Of a DNA stretch of 35,283 bases, positions 22,721-30,792 are shown piece by piece. The position numbers and the translations under genes are program-made. The notes under the pieces were generated by a model that did no database searches, was not told the DNA's origin, and saw only the letters and a program-made list of their open reading frames with translations. Each line of letters opens with the position of its first letter. Position 1 is the first letter of the stretch. The stretch is from an uncultured Hungatella sp. GTDB taxonomy: Bacteria > Bacillota > Clostridia > Lachnospirales > Lachnospiraceae. The stretch is taken from NCBI GenBank assembly GCA_947066955.1, contig CAMTAF010000031.1:1-35283 (forward strand), in the 5' to 3' direction.

Positions 22721-24452
22721 TTTGTACATCCTCCTCTCCGATCTGAGAATGGTAGATTTCCTGGTAGGCAGCGCAGGATCTCATGAGCTCTTCATGGGAT
22801 CCGCAGGCAGCGATCTTTCCGCCTTCTAAGACAGCGATCCTGTCCGCGCCGCGAACGGAAGCGATCCTCTGGGCAATGATGATCTTGGTGCCGGAGGGAT
22901 TGGACTCCCTGAGAGCTTGATACAGATCTGCCTCGGTTTTCAAGTCAAGGGCGCTGGTGGAGTCATCGAAGATTAGAATTTCCCCAGGCTTTACCATGGC
23001 TCTGGCGATGGAGAGGCGCTGTTTCTGGCCGCCGGACAGGCTCATGCCCCGCTGGGAGACCGGGGTGAGGTAGCCCTCAGGGGTTCTGGAGATAAAGTCA
23101 TCTGCCTGGGCGGTGACAGCAGCAGCCCGGATGGCCTCCCCGGACGCATCCGGCGCTCCCCAGGCGATATTTTCCTGGATGGTGGCGCTAAACAGATCGC
23201 TTTTTTGCAGCACCACGGAGATCTTCTCCCTCAGATCTTTTTGCCGGTATTCCCGCGCATCAATGCCGTCCACCAGGACCGCGCCGCCGGAAACGTCATA
23301 GAAGCGGGGGATCAAGTTCACCAGGGAGGTCTTGCCGCAGCCGGTGGCGCCCATGATAGCCAGGGTTTCACCGGGATGCACGGTGAGACTTAAGTGATCC
23401 AGCACCAGCTGGCTGCTTCCGGGATAGCTAAAGGACACATCCCGGAATTCCACCTCCCCCTTTTGTCTGGTCCCGCCCTCAAAGGCTCCATCCTTAAGCT
23501 CGGGCTGGCTGTACAGCAGCTCCCTAACCCGTTTCCATGAGGCGTAGCCCCTGGAGATGTTCTGGAACAGAAGCACCAGCATGAGGATGCCGTTGAGAAG
23601 CTGGGTGGTGTAGGTGATGGCTGCCATGATGTTGCCCGGCGTGGCGGCACCGGCGCCCACCTCGAAAGAGCCGATGAGGAGGATGGCGGCTACCACAAGG
23701 TACATCAGCGCGTTCACCACAGGATTCATAAAGGCAAAGATCATCAGCACATGGAGCTGAGTGGACACCAGCTCTTGGTTGGCTTTTTTAAACCGGGTCT
23801 TCTCATAGAGCTCCCGCACGCAGGCCTTGATGATCCGGATTCCGGACACATCCTCCTGCATGATGGCGTTGATGGAATCCAGCTGCGCCTGGAGTTTTGT
23901 AAACAGGGGGTTGGCCTTTGCCAGACAGAAGGCGAGACAGCCCACGATGAAGGGAAAGGCGCACAGCACCACCATGCCGAAATCCCGGTTCAGCCGGAAC
24001 ATACAGTACATGCTGCCGAACATGAGGAAAGAGGTGCGGATCATGCCCCGGACAAACTGGGATACGAAATTCTGCACCTGGGTGATGTCGTTGGTCACTC
24101 TTGTCACAAGGGAACCAGTGCCGAACCGGTTCATCTGGGGAAAGGAAAAGGCCATGATCCGGCGGAAACAGTCCTTGCGGATCTCATTTCCGATATTCTG
24201 GCCGGACATGTGGACAAACACGTTGTTGAGGGAGCCGCAGAGCCCGCCAAACAGCACCAGGAAGATCATCTGAAGGCCCAGCTTCCATATAAGATTCAGA
24301 TCACCTGCGCCGCCGTTTTCCAGACCCAGCACGCCCTCATCCACGATCCGGCTCATGATCCCGGGCTGGACCAGATCCATGGACACCTCGCCTGCCATGA
24401 ACAGACCCGCCAGGATGGCAAAAAACAGATATTTTTTGATGTATTTCCACAT
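22707..24452 (-). CDS. ABC exporter half-transporter, partner subunit with altered Walker B
   Basis: The ATG at 24452 (MWKYIKKYLFF) follows AGGGGGC. 581 residues: a six-helix membrane domain, then Walker A GATGCGKTS (about 367), signature LSGGQKQR (about 471) and Walker B ILIFDDSTSALD. The catalytic Glu after the Walker B Asp is replaced by Asp, as in many heterodimeric exporters where one site is weak. Its own signature is canonical, so the active composite site pairs it with the partner's Walker A/B. It starts 12 bases after the MarR stop and overlaps the next subunit, so all three are one transcript. Confidence 0.94.
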   Translation of the reverse strand: MWKYIKKYLFFAILAGLFMAGEVSMDLVQPGIMSRIVDEGVLGLENGGAGDLNLIWKLGLQMIFLVLFGGLCGSLNNVFVHMSGQNIGNEIRKDCFRRIMAFSFPQMNRFGTGSLVTRVTNDITQVQNFVSQFVRGMIRTSFLMFGSMYCMFRLNRDFGMVVLCAFPFIVGCLAFCLAKANPLFTKLQAQLDSINAIMQEDVSGIRIIKACVRELYEKTRFKKANQELVSTQLHVLMIFAFMNPVVNALMYLVVAAILLIGSFEVGAGAATPGNIMAAITYTTQLLNGILMLVLLFQNISRGYASWKRVRELLYSQPELKDGAFEGGTRQKGEVEFRDVSFSYPGSSQLVLDHLSLTVHPGETLAIMGATGCGKTSLVNLIPRFYDVSGGAVLVDGIDAREYRQKDLREKISVVLQKSDLFSATIQENIAWGAPDASGEAIRAAAVTAQADDFISRTPEGYLTPVSQRGMSLSGGQKQRLSIARAMVKPGEILIFDDSTSALDLKTEADLYQALRESNPSGTKIIIAQRIASVRGADRIAVLEGGKIAACGSHEELMRSCAAYQEIYHSQIGEEDVQNERQ

Positions 24453-24463
24453 TATAGTGCCCC

Positions 24464-24946
24464 CTAATTGGTATTCTGATAGCGCTCTTCCCAATCCCTG
24501 TTAACCTTCTCCAGGAGGGAGAGCAGCTCTTCCTTCTCCCTGTCAGACAGGCAGGAGAACATCTGCTGATGGCGGCGGACCCTCTGTGCCCGGGCCTGGG
24601 CGGCCATCTCTTTTCCTGCCTGGGTCAGTTTGATATCCGCGGTCCTGCGGTCCGTCTCATTGGGGGCTCGGGTGATCAGGCCGGAGCTCTCCAGCTTGGC
24701 GATGACCTCGCTGGCAGAGCCCGGCTGGATTCCCAGACGCCTGGTGAGGCTCTGCTGCGTGATGCTGCCTCCCATATCGTCCAGGACAATGAGGATCCGC
24801 TTCTGACTGCCTTTGCCTTCATATAGAGAGCGCATGGTGTGGCTCAAATCCCGGAGATTGAACACCAGCTTGTCGTCGATCCCGGCTGTTTCGTAGCGGT
24901 CCCTGCGCCATGAGGCATGAGCTTCTTTTTCCCTGTATTCTCTCAT
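24464..24946 (-). CDS. MarR family transcriptional regulator
   Basis: 160 residues, ATG after GAGGAGA. The winged helix is clear: GSITQQSLTRRLGIQPGSAS as helix-turn-helix, EVIAKLESSGLITRAPNETD as recognition-to-wing, RRTADIKLT as wing, and a dimerising C-terminal helix pair. It is the first gene of the MarR-ABC-ABC operon. Its promoter is flanked by two related AAGGTACC sites, which points to self-repression released by a ligand of the exporter. An N-terminal charged extension of about 30 residues precedes the fold. Confidence 0.93.
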   Translation of the reverse strand: MREYREKEAHASWRRDRYETAGIDDKLVFNLRDLSHTMRSLYEGKGSQKRILIVLDDMGGSITQQSLTRRLGIQPGSASEVIAKLESSGLITRAPNETDRRTADIKLTQAGKEMAAQARAQRVRRHQQMFSCLSDREKEELLSLLEKVNRDWEERYQNTN

Positions 24947-24970
24947 AACAGAATCTCCTCTGCAAATTAT

Positions 24971-25023
24971 TTCGGTACCTTGATATCATAACCTGTGAGC
25001 TCAAATATGTCAAGGTACCTTGA
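24971..25023 (-). promoter_or_regulatory. MarR-ABC operon promoter with two operator-like sites
   Basis: Minus strand: TTGACA (25013-25008), a 17-base spacer and TATGAT (24990-24985). The -35 overlaps a perfect 14-bp palindrome TCAAGGTACCTTGA (25010-25023). Just beyond the -10 lies a second, partial copy, ATCAAGGTACCGA (about 24973-24986). Two sites bracketing the core elements fit repression by the MarR protein encoded next. Confidence 0.75.
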
Positions 25024-25036
25024 ATAAAAAAAGTTC

Positions 25037-25066
25037 TTGACATTTTCAAAAATTTTTGATTAAAAT
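25037..25066 (+). promoter_or_regulatory. Candidate divergent promoter for the MATE-kinase fusion gene
   Basis: TTGACA (25037-25042), an 18-base spacer and TAAAAT (25061-25066), about 115 bases upstream of the ATG. The palindromic operator lies 14 bases upstream of the -35, so the MarR protein could influence this gene too. Confidence 0.5.
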
Positions 25067-25182
25067 AAACGGGTATCAAAAATGGGAACACTTGAACGAC
25101 ACATGTGGTGCTTGGCACGTAAATCTGATTACGGGACAAAGGCTGCGTGTGTTTTTTTGTGCCCAAAATCAAGGAGGAGATT

Positions 25183-27153
25183 ATGGAAACAGGCAATTAT
25201 CTTGGAACGGAAAAGACAGGAAAGCTTCTTGCGAAGTTCTGCATTCCCTGCATCGCGTCTTTGATCATCTCATGTCTTTACAACATCGTGGATCAGATTT
25301 TTGTGGGAAATGGCGTGGGCTATCTGGGGAACGCGGCCACAGGAGTCATTTTTCCTATTACAGTGATCGGATGGGGCATGTCCCTGTTTTTCGGAGACGG
25401 GGCGGCGGCGTACTTGAGCGTATCCCTGGGAAAAAATGAGACAGAGAAGATCCACCAGGGAATCGGAAACAGCATTTTGTTTTCCTTCCTGTCAGGGGTG
25501 GTGATCATCCTGATCAGCTATGTTTGGGGTGACGGGCTGCTGCGGCTGATCGGAGCCACGGACGCCACCTTGGCTCTGGCCCATGATTACGGGTTTATCA
25601 TCTACATCATGATGCCTCTGGCCATGACCCAGAACACCTTAGCGTCCATCATCCGGGCCGACGGAAGCCCTCGCTATGCCATGGGGGCCATGATCGTGGG
25701 AGCGATGATCAATATCGTAGGCGATCCGGTGGCCATCTTCGTGCTGGGCATGGGCATCAGAGGAGCAGCCTACGCCACCATCCTGGGACAGTTTGTCAGC
25801 TTTGTGCTCTGTGCCCTGTACCTGACAAAAAGCAGGACCTTCCGGCTGCGGACAGACAGCTTTAAGCCGGACTTAGCACAGCTGGGACAGATCATGGCCC
25901 TGGGCACCTCAAGCCTTCTGACACAGCTGTCCATCGTTGTGATCACGGTGGTGAACAATATCCTGCTGGTAAAGTACGGCGCCGTCTCGCCCTATGGGGC
26001 GGACATCCCGCTGGCAGCCTTTGTTGTCATCATGAAATTGTTCCAGATCGTGCTGAACATTGCCATCGGCATCGCTGCAGGCGCCCAGCCGATTGTAGGC
26101 TACAACTACGGAGCCAGAAACTTTGACAGGGTGAGGGAACTGTTAAAGGCGGTTTTGAAGTGGACGGCCTGCGTGGGCATTGTCTGCATGCTCCTGTTCG
26201 AGGCATTCCCCGGCGCGTTCATCCGGCTGTTCGGGTCAGACGGGGATCTGTACATGGAGTTTGCGGTCCGCTGCCTGCGGATCTATCTGCTGCTGATCTT
26301 GTTTACCTGCGTGCAGAAGGTCTGCGCCATCTTCCTGCAGTCCATCGGGCGGGCCGAGGCAGCGGCGCCCCTGGCAGTCCTCAGGGATGTGCTTTTGATC
26401 GTGTTTTCCATCATCGTGCCTGTGTTCGCCGGGGTGACCGGCATCTTCTGGGCAGCGCCGGTGGCCGATGTGCTGGCCATGGCAGTCACGGGAGGCGTCA
26501 TGGCGCTGCTATGGAAAGAGCTGAAGGCAGAAGAGGGGCATACCCGCAAAGAGGCGGAGGGCTCCATCAGGCCCTCGAAGCCAGGCGTGATCGTCACCAT
26601 CTCCAGGGAGCACGGCTCAGCTGGAAAGAAGATCGGTCAGCTGTTGGCGCAGATGCTCCAGGTTACCTGCTATTATAAAGAAGTGACGGCTCTGGCTGCC
26701 CAGGAGAGCGGTCTGGCGGCAGAATTTATTTCAGACATTAATAAGAATTCTCCTGACCGGTTAAGGGAGCTTTACCTGAGCACAAAGATCATGCAGCAGG
26801 CCATTGTGGCTCAGGACAAGATCATCAAAAAGATCGCTGACAGCGGCTCCTGCGTCATCGTAGGGCGGGCCGCGGACCATGTGCTCCGGAATCACCAGGA
26901 TGTGGTCCGGGTCTTTATCCGGGCGCCCAAGGACTACCGCATAAAAAAAGTCATGGAAATGTACGGGGATTCCCCTGAGGAGGCCAAAAAGAACATCGAA
27001 CACTCCGACGGGGCCAGGGCAAACTATTACCATTCCGTCACAGGGTCGCCCTGGTCTTACTGCGGAAACTATGAATTGTGCATCGACAGCTCCGTAGGAG
27101 AGCAGGCCTGCGCGGAGATGATTTTCAGTTATCTGAAGAAAAAGGGATATTAG
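25183..27153 (+). CDS. MATE efflux transporter fused to a cytidylate-kinase-like domain
   Basis: The ATG at 25183 follows AAGGAGGAG. 656 residues. Residues 1 to about 445 are a full 12-helix MATE transporter (LLAKFCIPCIASLIISCLY, NIVDQIFVGNGVG, IADGSPRYAMGAM-like loop, GAQPIVGYNYGARNFDRV). A short charged linker (KELKAEEGHTRKEAEGSIR) leads to about 465-656, a cytidylate-kinase-like P-loop domain (PF13189 type). Its motifs are VTISREHGSAGKKIGQLLA, CVIVGRAADHVLRNH and VFIRAPKDYRIKKVM. The P-loop reads GSAGKK, close to the GSGGRE of relatives. The domain faces the cytoplasm and could sense or modify a nucleotide that controls export. It sits opposite the MarR-ABC operon. Confidence 0.9.
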   Translation: METGNYLGTEKTGKLLAKFCIPCIASLIISCLYNIVDQIFVGNGVGYLGNAATGVIFPITVIGWGMSLFFGDGAAAYLSVSLGKNETEKIHQGIGNSILFSFLSGVVIILISYVWGDGLLRLIGATDATLALAHDYGFIIYIMMPLAMTQNTLASIIRADGSPRYAMGAMIVGAMINIVGDPVAIFVLGMGIRGAAYATILGQFVSFVLCALYLTKSRTFRLRTDSFKPDLAQLGQIMALGTSSLLTQLSIVVITVVNNILLVKYGAVSPYGADIPLAAFVVIMKLFQIVLNIAIGIAAGAQPIVGYNYGARNFDRVRELLKAVLKWTACVGIVCMLLFEAFPGAFIRLFGSDGDLYMEFAVRCLRIYLLLILFTCVQKVCAIFLQSIGRAEAAAPLAVLRDVLLIVFSIIVPVFAGVTGIFWAAPVADVLAMAVTGGVMALLWKELKAEEGHTRKEAEGSIRPSKPGVIVTISREHGSAGKKIGQLLAQMLQVTCYYKEVTALAAQESGLAAEFISDINKNSPDRLRELYLSTKIMQQAIVAQDKIIKKIADSGSCVIVGRAADHVLRNHQDVVRVFIRAPKDYRIKKVMEMYGDSPEEAKKNIEHSDGARANYYHSVTGSPWSYCGNYELCIDSSVGEQACAEMIFSYLKKKGY

Positions 27154-27266
27154 ACCTATCTCTGCACGGTGATCATTGCCTCCACTTATAAGCAGCTCAG
27201 GGGCATGGAGGTGAGATTTTCCCAGACTTATAACTTCTGAGTATATACTGGATAACAAAGAGAAAC

Positions 27267-27295
27267 TTCCAAAAACCGCAGGCTTTTCCTATAAT
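27267..27295 (+). promoter_or_regulatory. Candidate promoter for the flavodoxin/hydrolase pair
   Basis: TTCCAA (27267-27272), a 17-base spacer and TATAAT (27290-27295), about 29 bases before the start at 27324. The -35 is poor; the -10 is exact. Confidence 0.45.
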
Positions 27296-27323
27296 AGAAC
27301 CACAAAGAAGAAGAGGAGGGAGT

Positions 27324-27935
27324 ATGAAAGTTTTGCTGGTAAACGGAAGCCCTCACAGGGAAGGCTGCACCTACACAGCTCTGTGCCAGGTCTCGGCGGC
27401 CCTCAATGAGGAAGGGATCGACACGGACCTGTTCTGGATCGGAGATAAGCCCATATCTGCCTGCGCAGGGTGCGGCAAATGCCGGGACACAAGAAAGTGC
27501 GTCTTTTCCGACGGGGTCAATGATTTTCTGGACATAGCCGGAGACTATGACGGGTTTGTGTTCGGAGCCCCGGCCCGCCAGGGCAGGGCGGAAGGCGGGA
27601 TGGCCTCTTTTATGGGAAGGGGATTCTATGTGGATCTCCACAGCGGCGGTCAGAGGTTTCTCTTAAAGCCCGCTGCATCCGTGGTGTCTGTGGGGAGCGG
27701 CGGCTCTGCGGGGGCGTGGGATCAGATGAATCCGTATTTCGCGCTGATGCAGATGCCCATCATCTCTTCCCTGGACTGGAACGCGGTCCGCGGGTCCGGC
27801 CCGGAGGAGGTTAAGAAGGAACTTGAGGGAGAGAGGATGATGCAGGTCCTTGGAAGGAACATGGCATATTTTCTCCAGTGCAAGGATATGGCTACAAGGA
27901 TGGGGCTGCCCCGGCCAGGACAGGAGGCGGTCTGA
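27324..27935 (+). CDS. Iron-sulfur flavodoxin-like NAD(P)H reductase, paralogue 1
   Basis: 203 residues, ATG after GGAGGGAG. The flavodoxin-like FMN loop is VNGSPHREGCTYTAL. A compact cysteine motif follows (ACAGCGKCRDTRKCVF), typical of iron-sulfur flavoproteins. The usual SPVYF/Y loop after the third strand is altered to FGAPARQGRAEGG, which may change the flavin pocket. These soluble proteins transfer electrons or reduce quinones or nitro compounds. Its stop is one base from the start of a lipoprotein hydrolase. A closely related copy follows at 29022. Confidence 0.88.
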   Translation: MKVLLVNGSPHREGCTYTALCQVSAALNEEGIDTDLFWIGDKPISACAGCGKCRDTRKCVFSDGVNDFLDIAGDYDGFVFGAPARQGRAEGGMASFMGRGFYVDLHSGGQRFLLKPAASVVSVGSGGSAGAWDQMNPYFALMQMPIISSLDWNAVRGSGPEEVKKELEGERMMQVLGRNMAYFLQCKDMATRMGLPRPGQEAV

Positions 27936-27936
27936 T

Positions 27937-28944
27937 ATGAGAAAAATGGTTTTTCTTGCCCTGTTGTCCTGCCTTTTCATAGGCCTTTCGGGCTGCGGGC
28001 AGGAGAGAATGATGGAAGCGGAAGGAGCGGAGAAGCCGGTGGAGAAGGCCGAAAACACAGGAAAACCCTACACAGTAAGGACATCAATATCCGAAGTGGT
28101 CAATGACCCTGTGTTTGGCGGGAACGGAAGGCTTTTGTTTCCCGCTGACAGCGGATATTACAGCGGGGACACTCTGGGGAATCTAAGACTTGTGTGGTAC
28201 AGCCACATAGACCCGGACAAAACCGTGGAGATCGCCAACTACATGAGGGAGCGGGCGGCGGCGGGCGAAACCTATTTTTACGACATTTACACAGAGGAGG
28301 AAAAGAGGCAGGACCCGGAAAAGAGGGATACAGGGCTTTATTTCTTTAAAGGCGAGCCTGGGGCAAAGTTTGCCGTGTGCAATGCGGGCGGAGGGTTTGC
28401 CTACGTGGGGGCCATGCAGGACAGCTTTCCCCACGCCCTGGAGCTGTCGAAAAAGGGGTACAACGCCTTTGCCCTGATCTACCGCCCGGGATGGGACACT
28501 GCCTGCGAGGATCTGTCCAGGGCCATCACCTTTATCTTCCGCAACGCCCAGGAGTTGGAAGTGGACACGGAAGACTATTCCCTGTGGGGCGGTTCGGCAG
28601 GAGGAAGGATGGCGGCGAGCCTGGGCTCCTACGGTCCCGCGTTCTTTGGGGGAGACGACCTTCCCCGCCCCAAGGCAGCCGTGATCCAGTACACAGGCCA
28701 CAGCGATTACACCCAGAATGATCCCCCCACCTATGTGTGCGTGGGAGAAAATGACGGGATCGCCAGCTGGCGAACCATGGAAAGGCGCCTGAAAAATATG
28801 AAAGCCCTGGGCATTGACACAGAGTTTCACAAGTATCCCGGCCTAGGCCACGGCTTCGGCTTGGGAAGCGGCACCGCGGCCGAGGGGTGGATTGAGGATG
28901 CGGTGGCTTTTTGGGAGAGGCAGATGAAGCAGGACGCAAAATAG
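27937..28944 (+). CDS. Secreted alpha/beta-hydrolase lipoprotein
   Basis: The ATG at 27937 follows ACAGGAGGCGG; 335 residues. A type II signal peptide (RKMVFLALLSCLFIGLSGC) ends in the lipobox LSGC. The mature part has a short charged linker and then an alpha/beta-hydrolase: oxyanion region CNAGGGFAYVG, nucleophile elbow WGGSAGG (Ser), acid in VCVGENDGI (Asp) and catalytic His in GLGHGFG. The GGG oxyanion and esterase layout resemble BD-FAE/hormone-sensitive-lipase-like enzymes, so ester or acetyl-group removal outside the membrane is likely. Translational coupling to the flavodoxin gene is unexplained. Confidence 0.88.
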   Translation: MRKMVFLALLSCLFIGLSGCGQERMMEAEGAEKPVEKAENTGKPYTVRTSISEVVNDPVFGGNGRLLFPADSGYYSGDTLGNLRLVWYSHIDPDKTVEIANYMRERAAAGETYFYDIYTEEEKRQDPEKRDTGLYFFKGEPGAKFAVCNAGGGFAYVGAMQDSFPHALELSKKGYNAFALIYRPGWDTACEDLSRAITFIFRNAQELEVDTEDYSLWGGSAGGRMAASLGSYGPAFFGGDDLPRPKAAVIQYTGHSDYTQNDPPTYVCVGENDGIASWRTMERRLKNMKALGIDTEFHKYPGLGHGFGLGSGTAAEGWIEDAVAFWERQMKQDAK

Positions 28945-29021
28945 GACTATGAACAATTTGGAACTTCCCACAGGAAACCATATATGTTAAAATGAAAAAA
29001 AATATCAGGAGGGATTACTGC

Positions 29022-29648
29022 ATGAAAGCATTACTTGTAAACGGAAGCCCGAGGGCAAAAGGCTGTACATACACAGCTCTGACGGAACTGGCTAAGACTC
29101 TTGAGGAAGAAGGGATCGAGACCGAGATCCTCCATGTGGGGCACAAGGACATCAGGGGCTGTATCGCCTGCCGGAAGTGCCACAGCACCGGGAGCGGCAA
29201 GTGCGTGTTTGACGACATTGTCAATGAGACGGCTCCAAAGCTTGCCGAGGCGGACGCCTTTGTCATCGGTTCTCCCGTATATTTTGCCGGCCCGGCCGGA
29301 GGAGCGGTGTCCTTTATGGACCGCCTGTTCTTCAGCACCGTGAACATCAACAAGACCATGAAGGTGGGAGCCGCTGTTGTGTCCTGCCGCAGGGGAGGAA
29401 ACACGGCCACCTTTGACATGCTCAACAAATATTTCTCCATAAACGGGATGCCCATTGCCACCAGCCAGTACTGGAACATGGTTCACGGCAGCACGCCGGA
29501 GGAGGTATTAAAAGATGAAGAGGGCATGCAGACCATGCGCACCTTGGGCCGAAACATGGCGTTCCTGATGAAGAGCATCCAGATGGGCAAGGAGAAGCTT
29601 GGGCTTCCTGAGAAAGAGAAGACCATATTTACCAACTTCCACCGTTAA
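29022..29648 (+). CDS. Iron-sulfur flavodoxin-like NAD(P)H reductase, paralogue 2
   Basis: The ATG at 29022 follows GGAGGGA; an in-frame ATG at 28992 has no RBS. 208 residues. The FMN loop is VNGSPRAKGCTYTAL and the cysteine motif is GCIACRKCHSTGSGKCVFDD. The normal SPVYFAGPAGGAVSFMDR loop is present, unlike in paralogue 1. Late segments (MNPYF/LNKYF, PEEV, LGRNMA) match paralogue 1, so the two arose by duplication and this is the more canonical copy. A strong terminator follows. Confidence 0.9.
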   Translation: MKALLVNGSPRAKGCTYTALTELAKTLEEEGIETEILHVGHKDIRGCIACRKCHSTGSGKCVFDDIVNETAPKLAEADAFVIGSPVYFAGPAGGAVSFMDRLFFSTVNINKTMKVGAAVVSCRRGGNTATFDMLNKYFSINGMPIATSQYWNMVHGSTPEEVLKDEEGMQTMRTLGRNMAFLMKSIQMGKEKLGLPEKEKTIFTNFHR

Positions 29649-29672
29649 GCCTTGAAAGAGTTGTTATAAAGG

Positions 29673-29725
29673 AAAAAAAGTCCGGTATTTCCTGGCAGTT
29701 GAGGGAAAAGCCTGGACTTTTTTTT
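29673..29725 (+). terminator. Intrinsic terminator after flavodoxin paralogue 2
   Basis: AAAAAAAGTCC (from 29673) pairs with GGACTTTTTTT (from 29714), with a GG/CC extension, and runs into a long T-tract. The matching A-tract makes it workable in both directions. Confidence 0.85.
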
Positions 29726-29805
29726 CAATCTTGCGAAAAGTCAACAAAGGAGCCTTGTTTTGTGGTATAGTCCGGTTAAGCAAAACATTCAGGAGGAGAA
29801 AGACA

Positions 29806-30780
29806 ATGAAGACAGCAATCTTAGGAGCAGGAACCATCATCCCGGCCTTTCTGGAGGCAGCGGAGAAGATCGAGGAGCTGGAGGTCTATGCCATCTTTGG
29901 CCGGGAGAGCAGCCTTCCCAGGATGAGGGAGTTTCAGAGGCAGTGTGGGATCTCGAAGATTTATCACGACTATGACAAACTGTTGGAGGACCCTGAAGTG
30001 GAAGTGGTGTACGTGGCCCTTCCAAACCATCTCCATTATGAGTTTGCCAAAAAGGCCGCCCAGAGCAAAAAGCATGTGATCGTGGAGAAGCCTTTTGCAA
30101 GCACATACAGCCAGGCCAAGGAGCTGATGGATATCGCCGCGCAAAACCAGGTGATGATCTTTGAGGCCATCTCCAACCAGTACATGCCCAATTACCAGAA
30201 GACCAGAGAGCTTGTGAAGGAATTGGGGGATGTGAAGATCGTTCAGCTGAATTACTCCCAGTATTCCAGGCGGTACGACCTTTTTAAGGAGGGAACCGTC
30301 CTTCCGGTATTTGACCCAAAGAAATCCGGCGGCGCCCTGATGGATTTGAACGTGTACAATATCCACTATGTGACAGGCCTGTTCGGAAAACCCAACCGCA
30401 TCCGCTACATTGCCAACATAGAGAGAGGGATCGACACATCAGGCATCCTGACCATGGAGTATTCTTCTTTTCAATGCGTCAGCGTAGGCGCCAAGGACTG
30501 CAAGGCTCCGGTTTCCATCAATATTCAGGGCGACAAAGGGTTTGTGCACAGCGACGACCCGGCCAACGTGTACGGCTCTTTCACCTTTGCGAAGAACAGC
30601 GGGGAGATCAGGACCATTGCCCTGAATGAGGGGATGCCCCGCCTGTACTATGAGCTGAGGGTTTTTGCGGACATGGTCATGAGCAAAAACTACGAGGAGG
30701 CTAAGGGGTACAACCAGCACACACTGGATGTGATGGAGATCCTGGATGAAGCAAGACAGCAGGTTGGAATAGATTTTTGA
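29806..30780 (+). CDS. Gfo/Idh/MocA family oxidoreductase
   Basis: The ATG at 29806 follows AGGAGGAG; the frame upstream has no RBS. 324 residues. The Rossmann start is MKTAILGAGTIIPAFLEA, with GAGT and no third glycine, slightly off the usual GxGxxG/A. VYVALPNHLHYEFA and VIVEKPFAST (the EKP motif) follow, then SGGALMDLNVYNIHY with the catalytic-site Asp and His. The C-terminal beta-sheet domain is complete. Members are NAD(P)-dependent dehydrogenases of sugars, inositols or biliverdin. The second Gfo protein starts 12 bases downstream, implying a shared pathway. Confidence 0.92.
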   Translation: MKTAILGAGTIIPAFLEAAEKIEELEVYAIFGRESSLPRMREFQRQCGISKIYHDYDKLLEDPEVEVVYVALPNHLHYEFAKKAAQSKKHVIVEKPFASTYSQAKELMDIAAQNQVMIFEAISNQYMPNYQKTRELVKELGDVKIVQLNYSQYSRRYDLFKEGTVLPVFDPKKSGGALMDLNVYNIHYVTGLFGKPNRIRYIANIERGIDTSGILTMEYSSFQCVSVGAKDCKAPVSINIQGDKGFVHSDDPANVYGSFTFAKNSGEIRTIALNEGMPRLYYELRVFADMVMSKNYEEAKGYNQHTLDVMEILDEARQQVGIDF

Positions 30781-30792
30781 GGAGGAAGTAGT

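Noticed and set aside
23751..24467. Long plus-strand frame opposite the ABC exporter gene
   Set aside because: Antisense to conserved membrane-domain coding sequence, no RBS, low-complexity His-rich translation.
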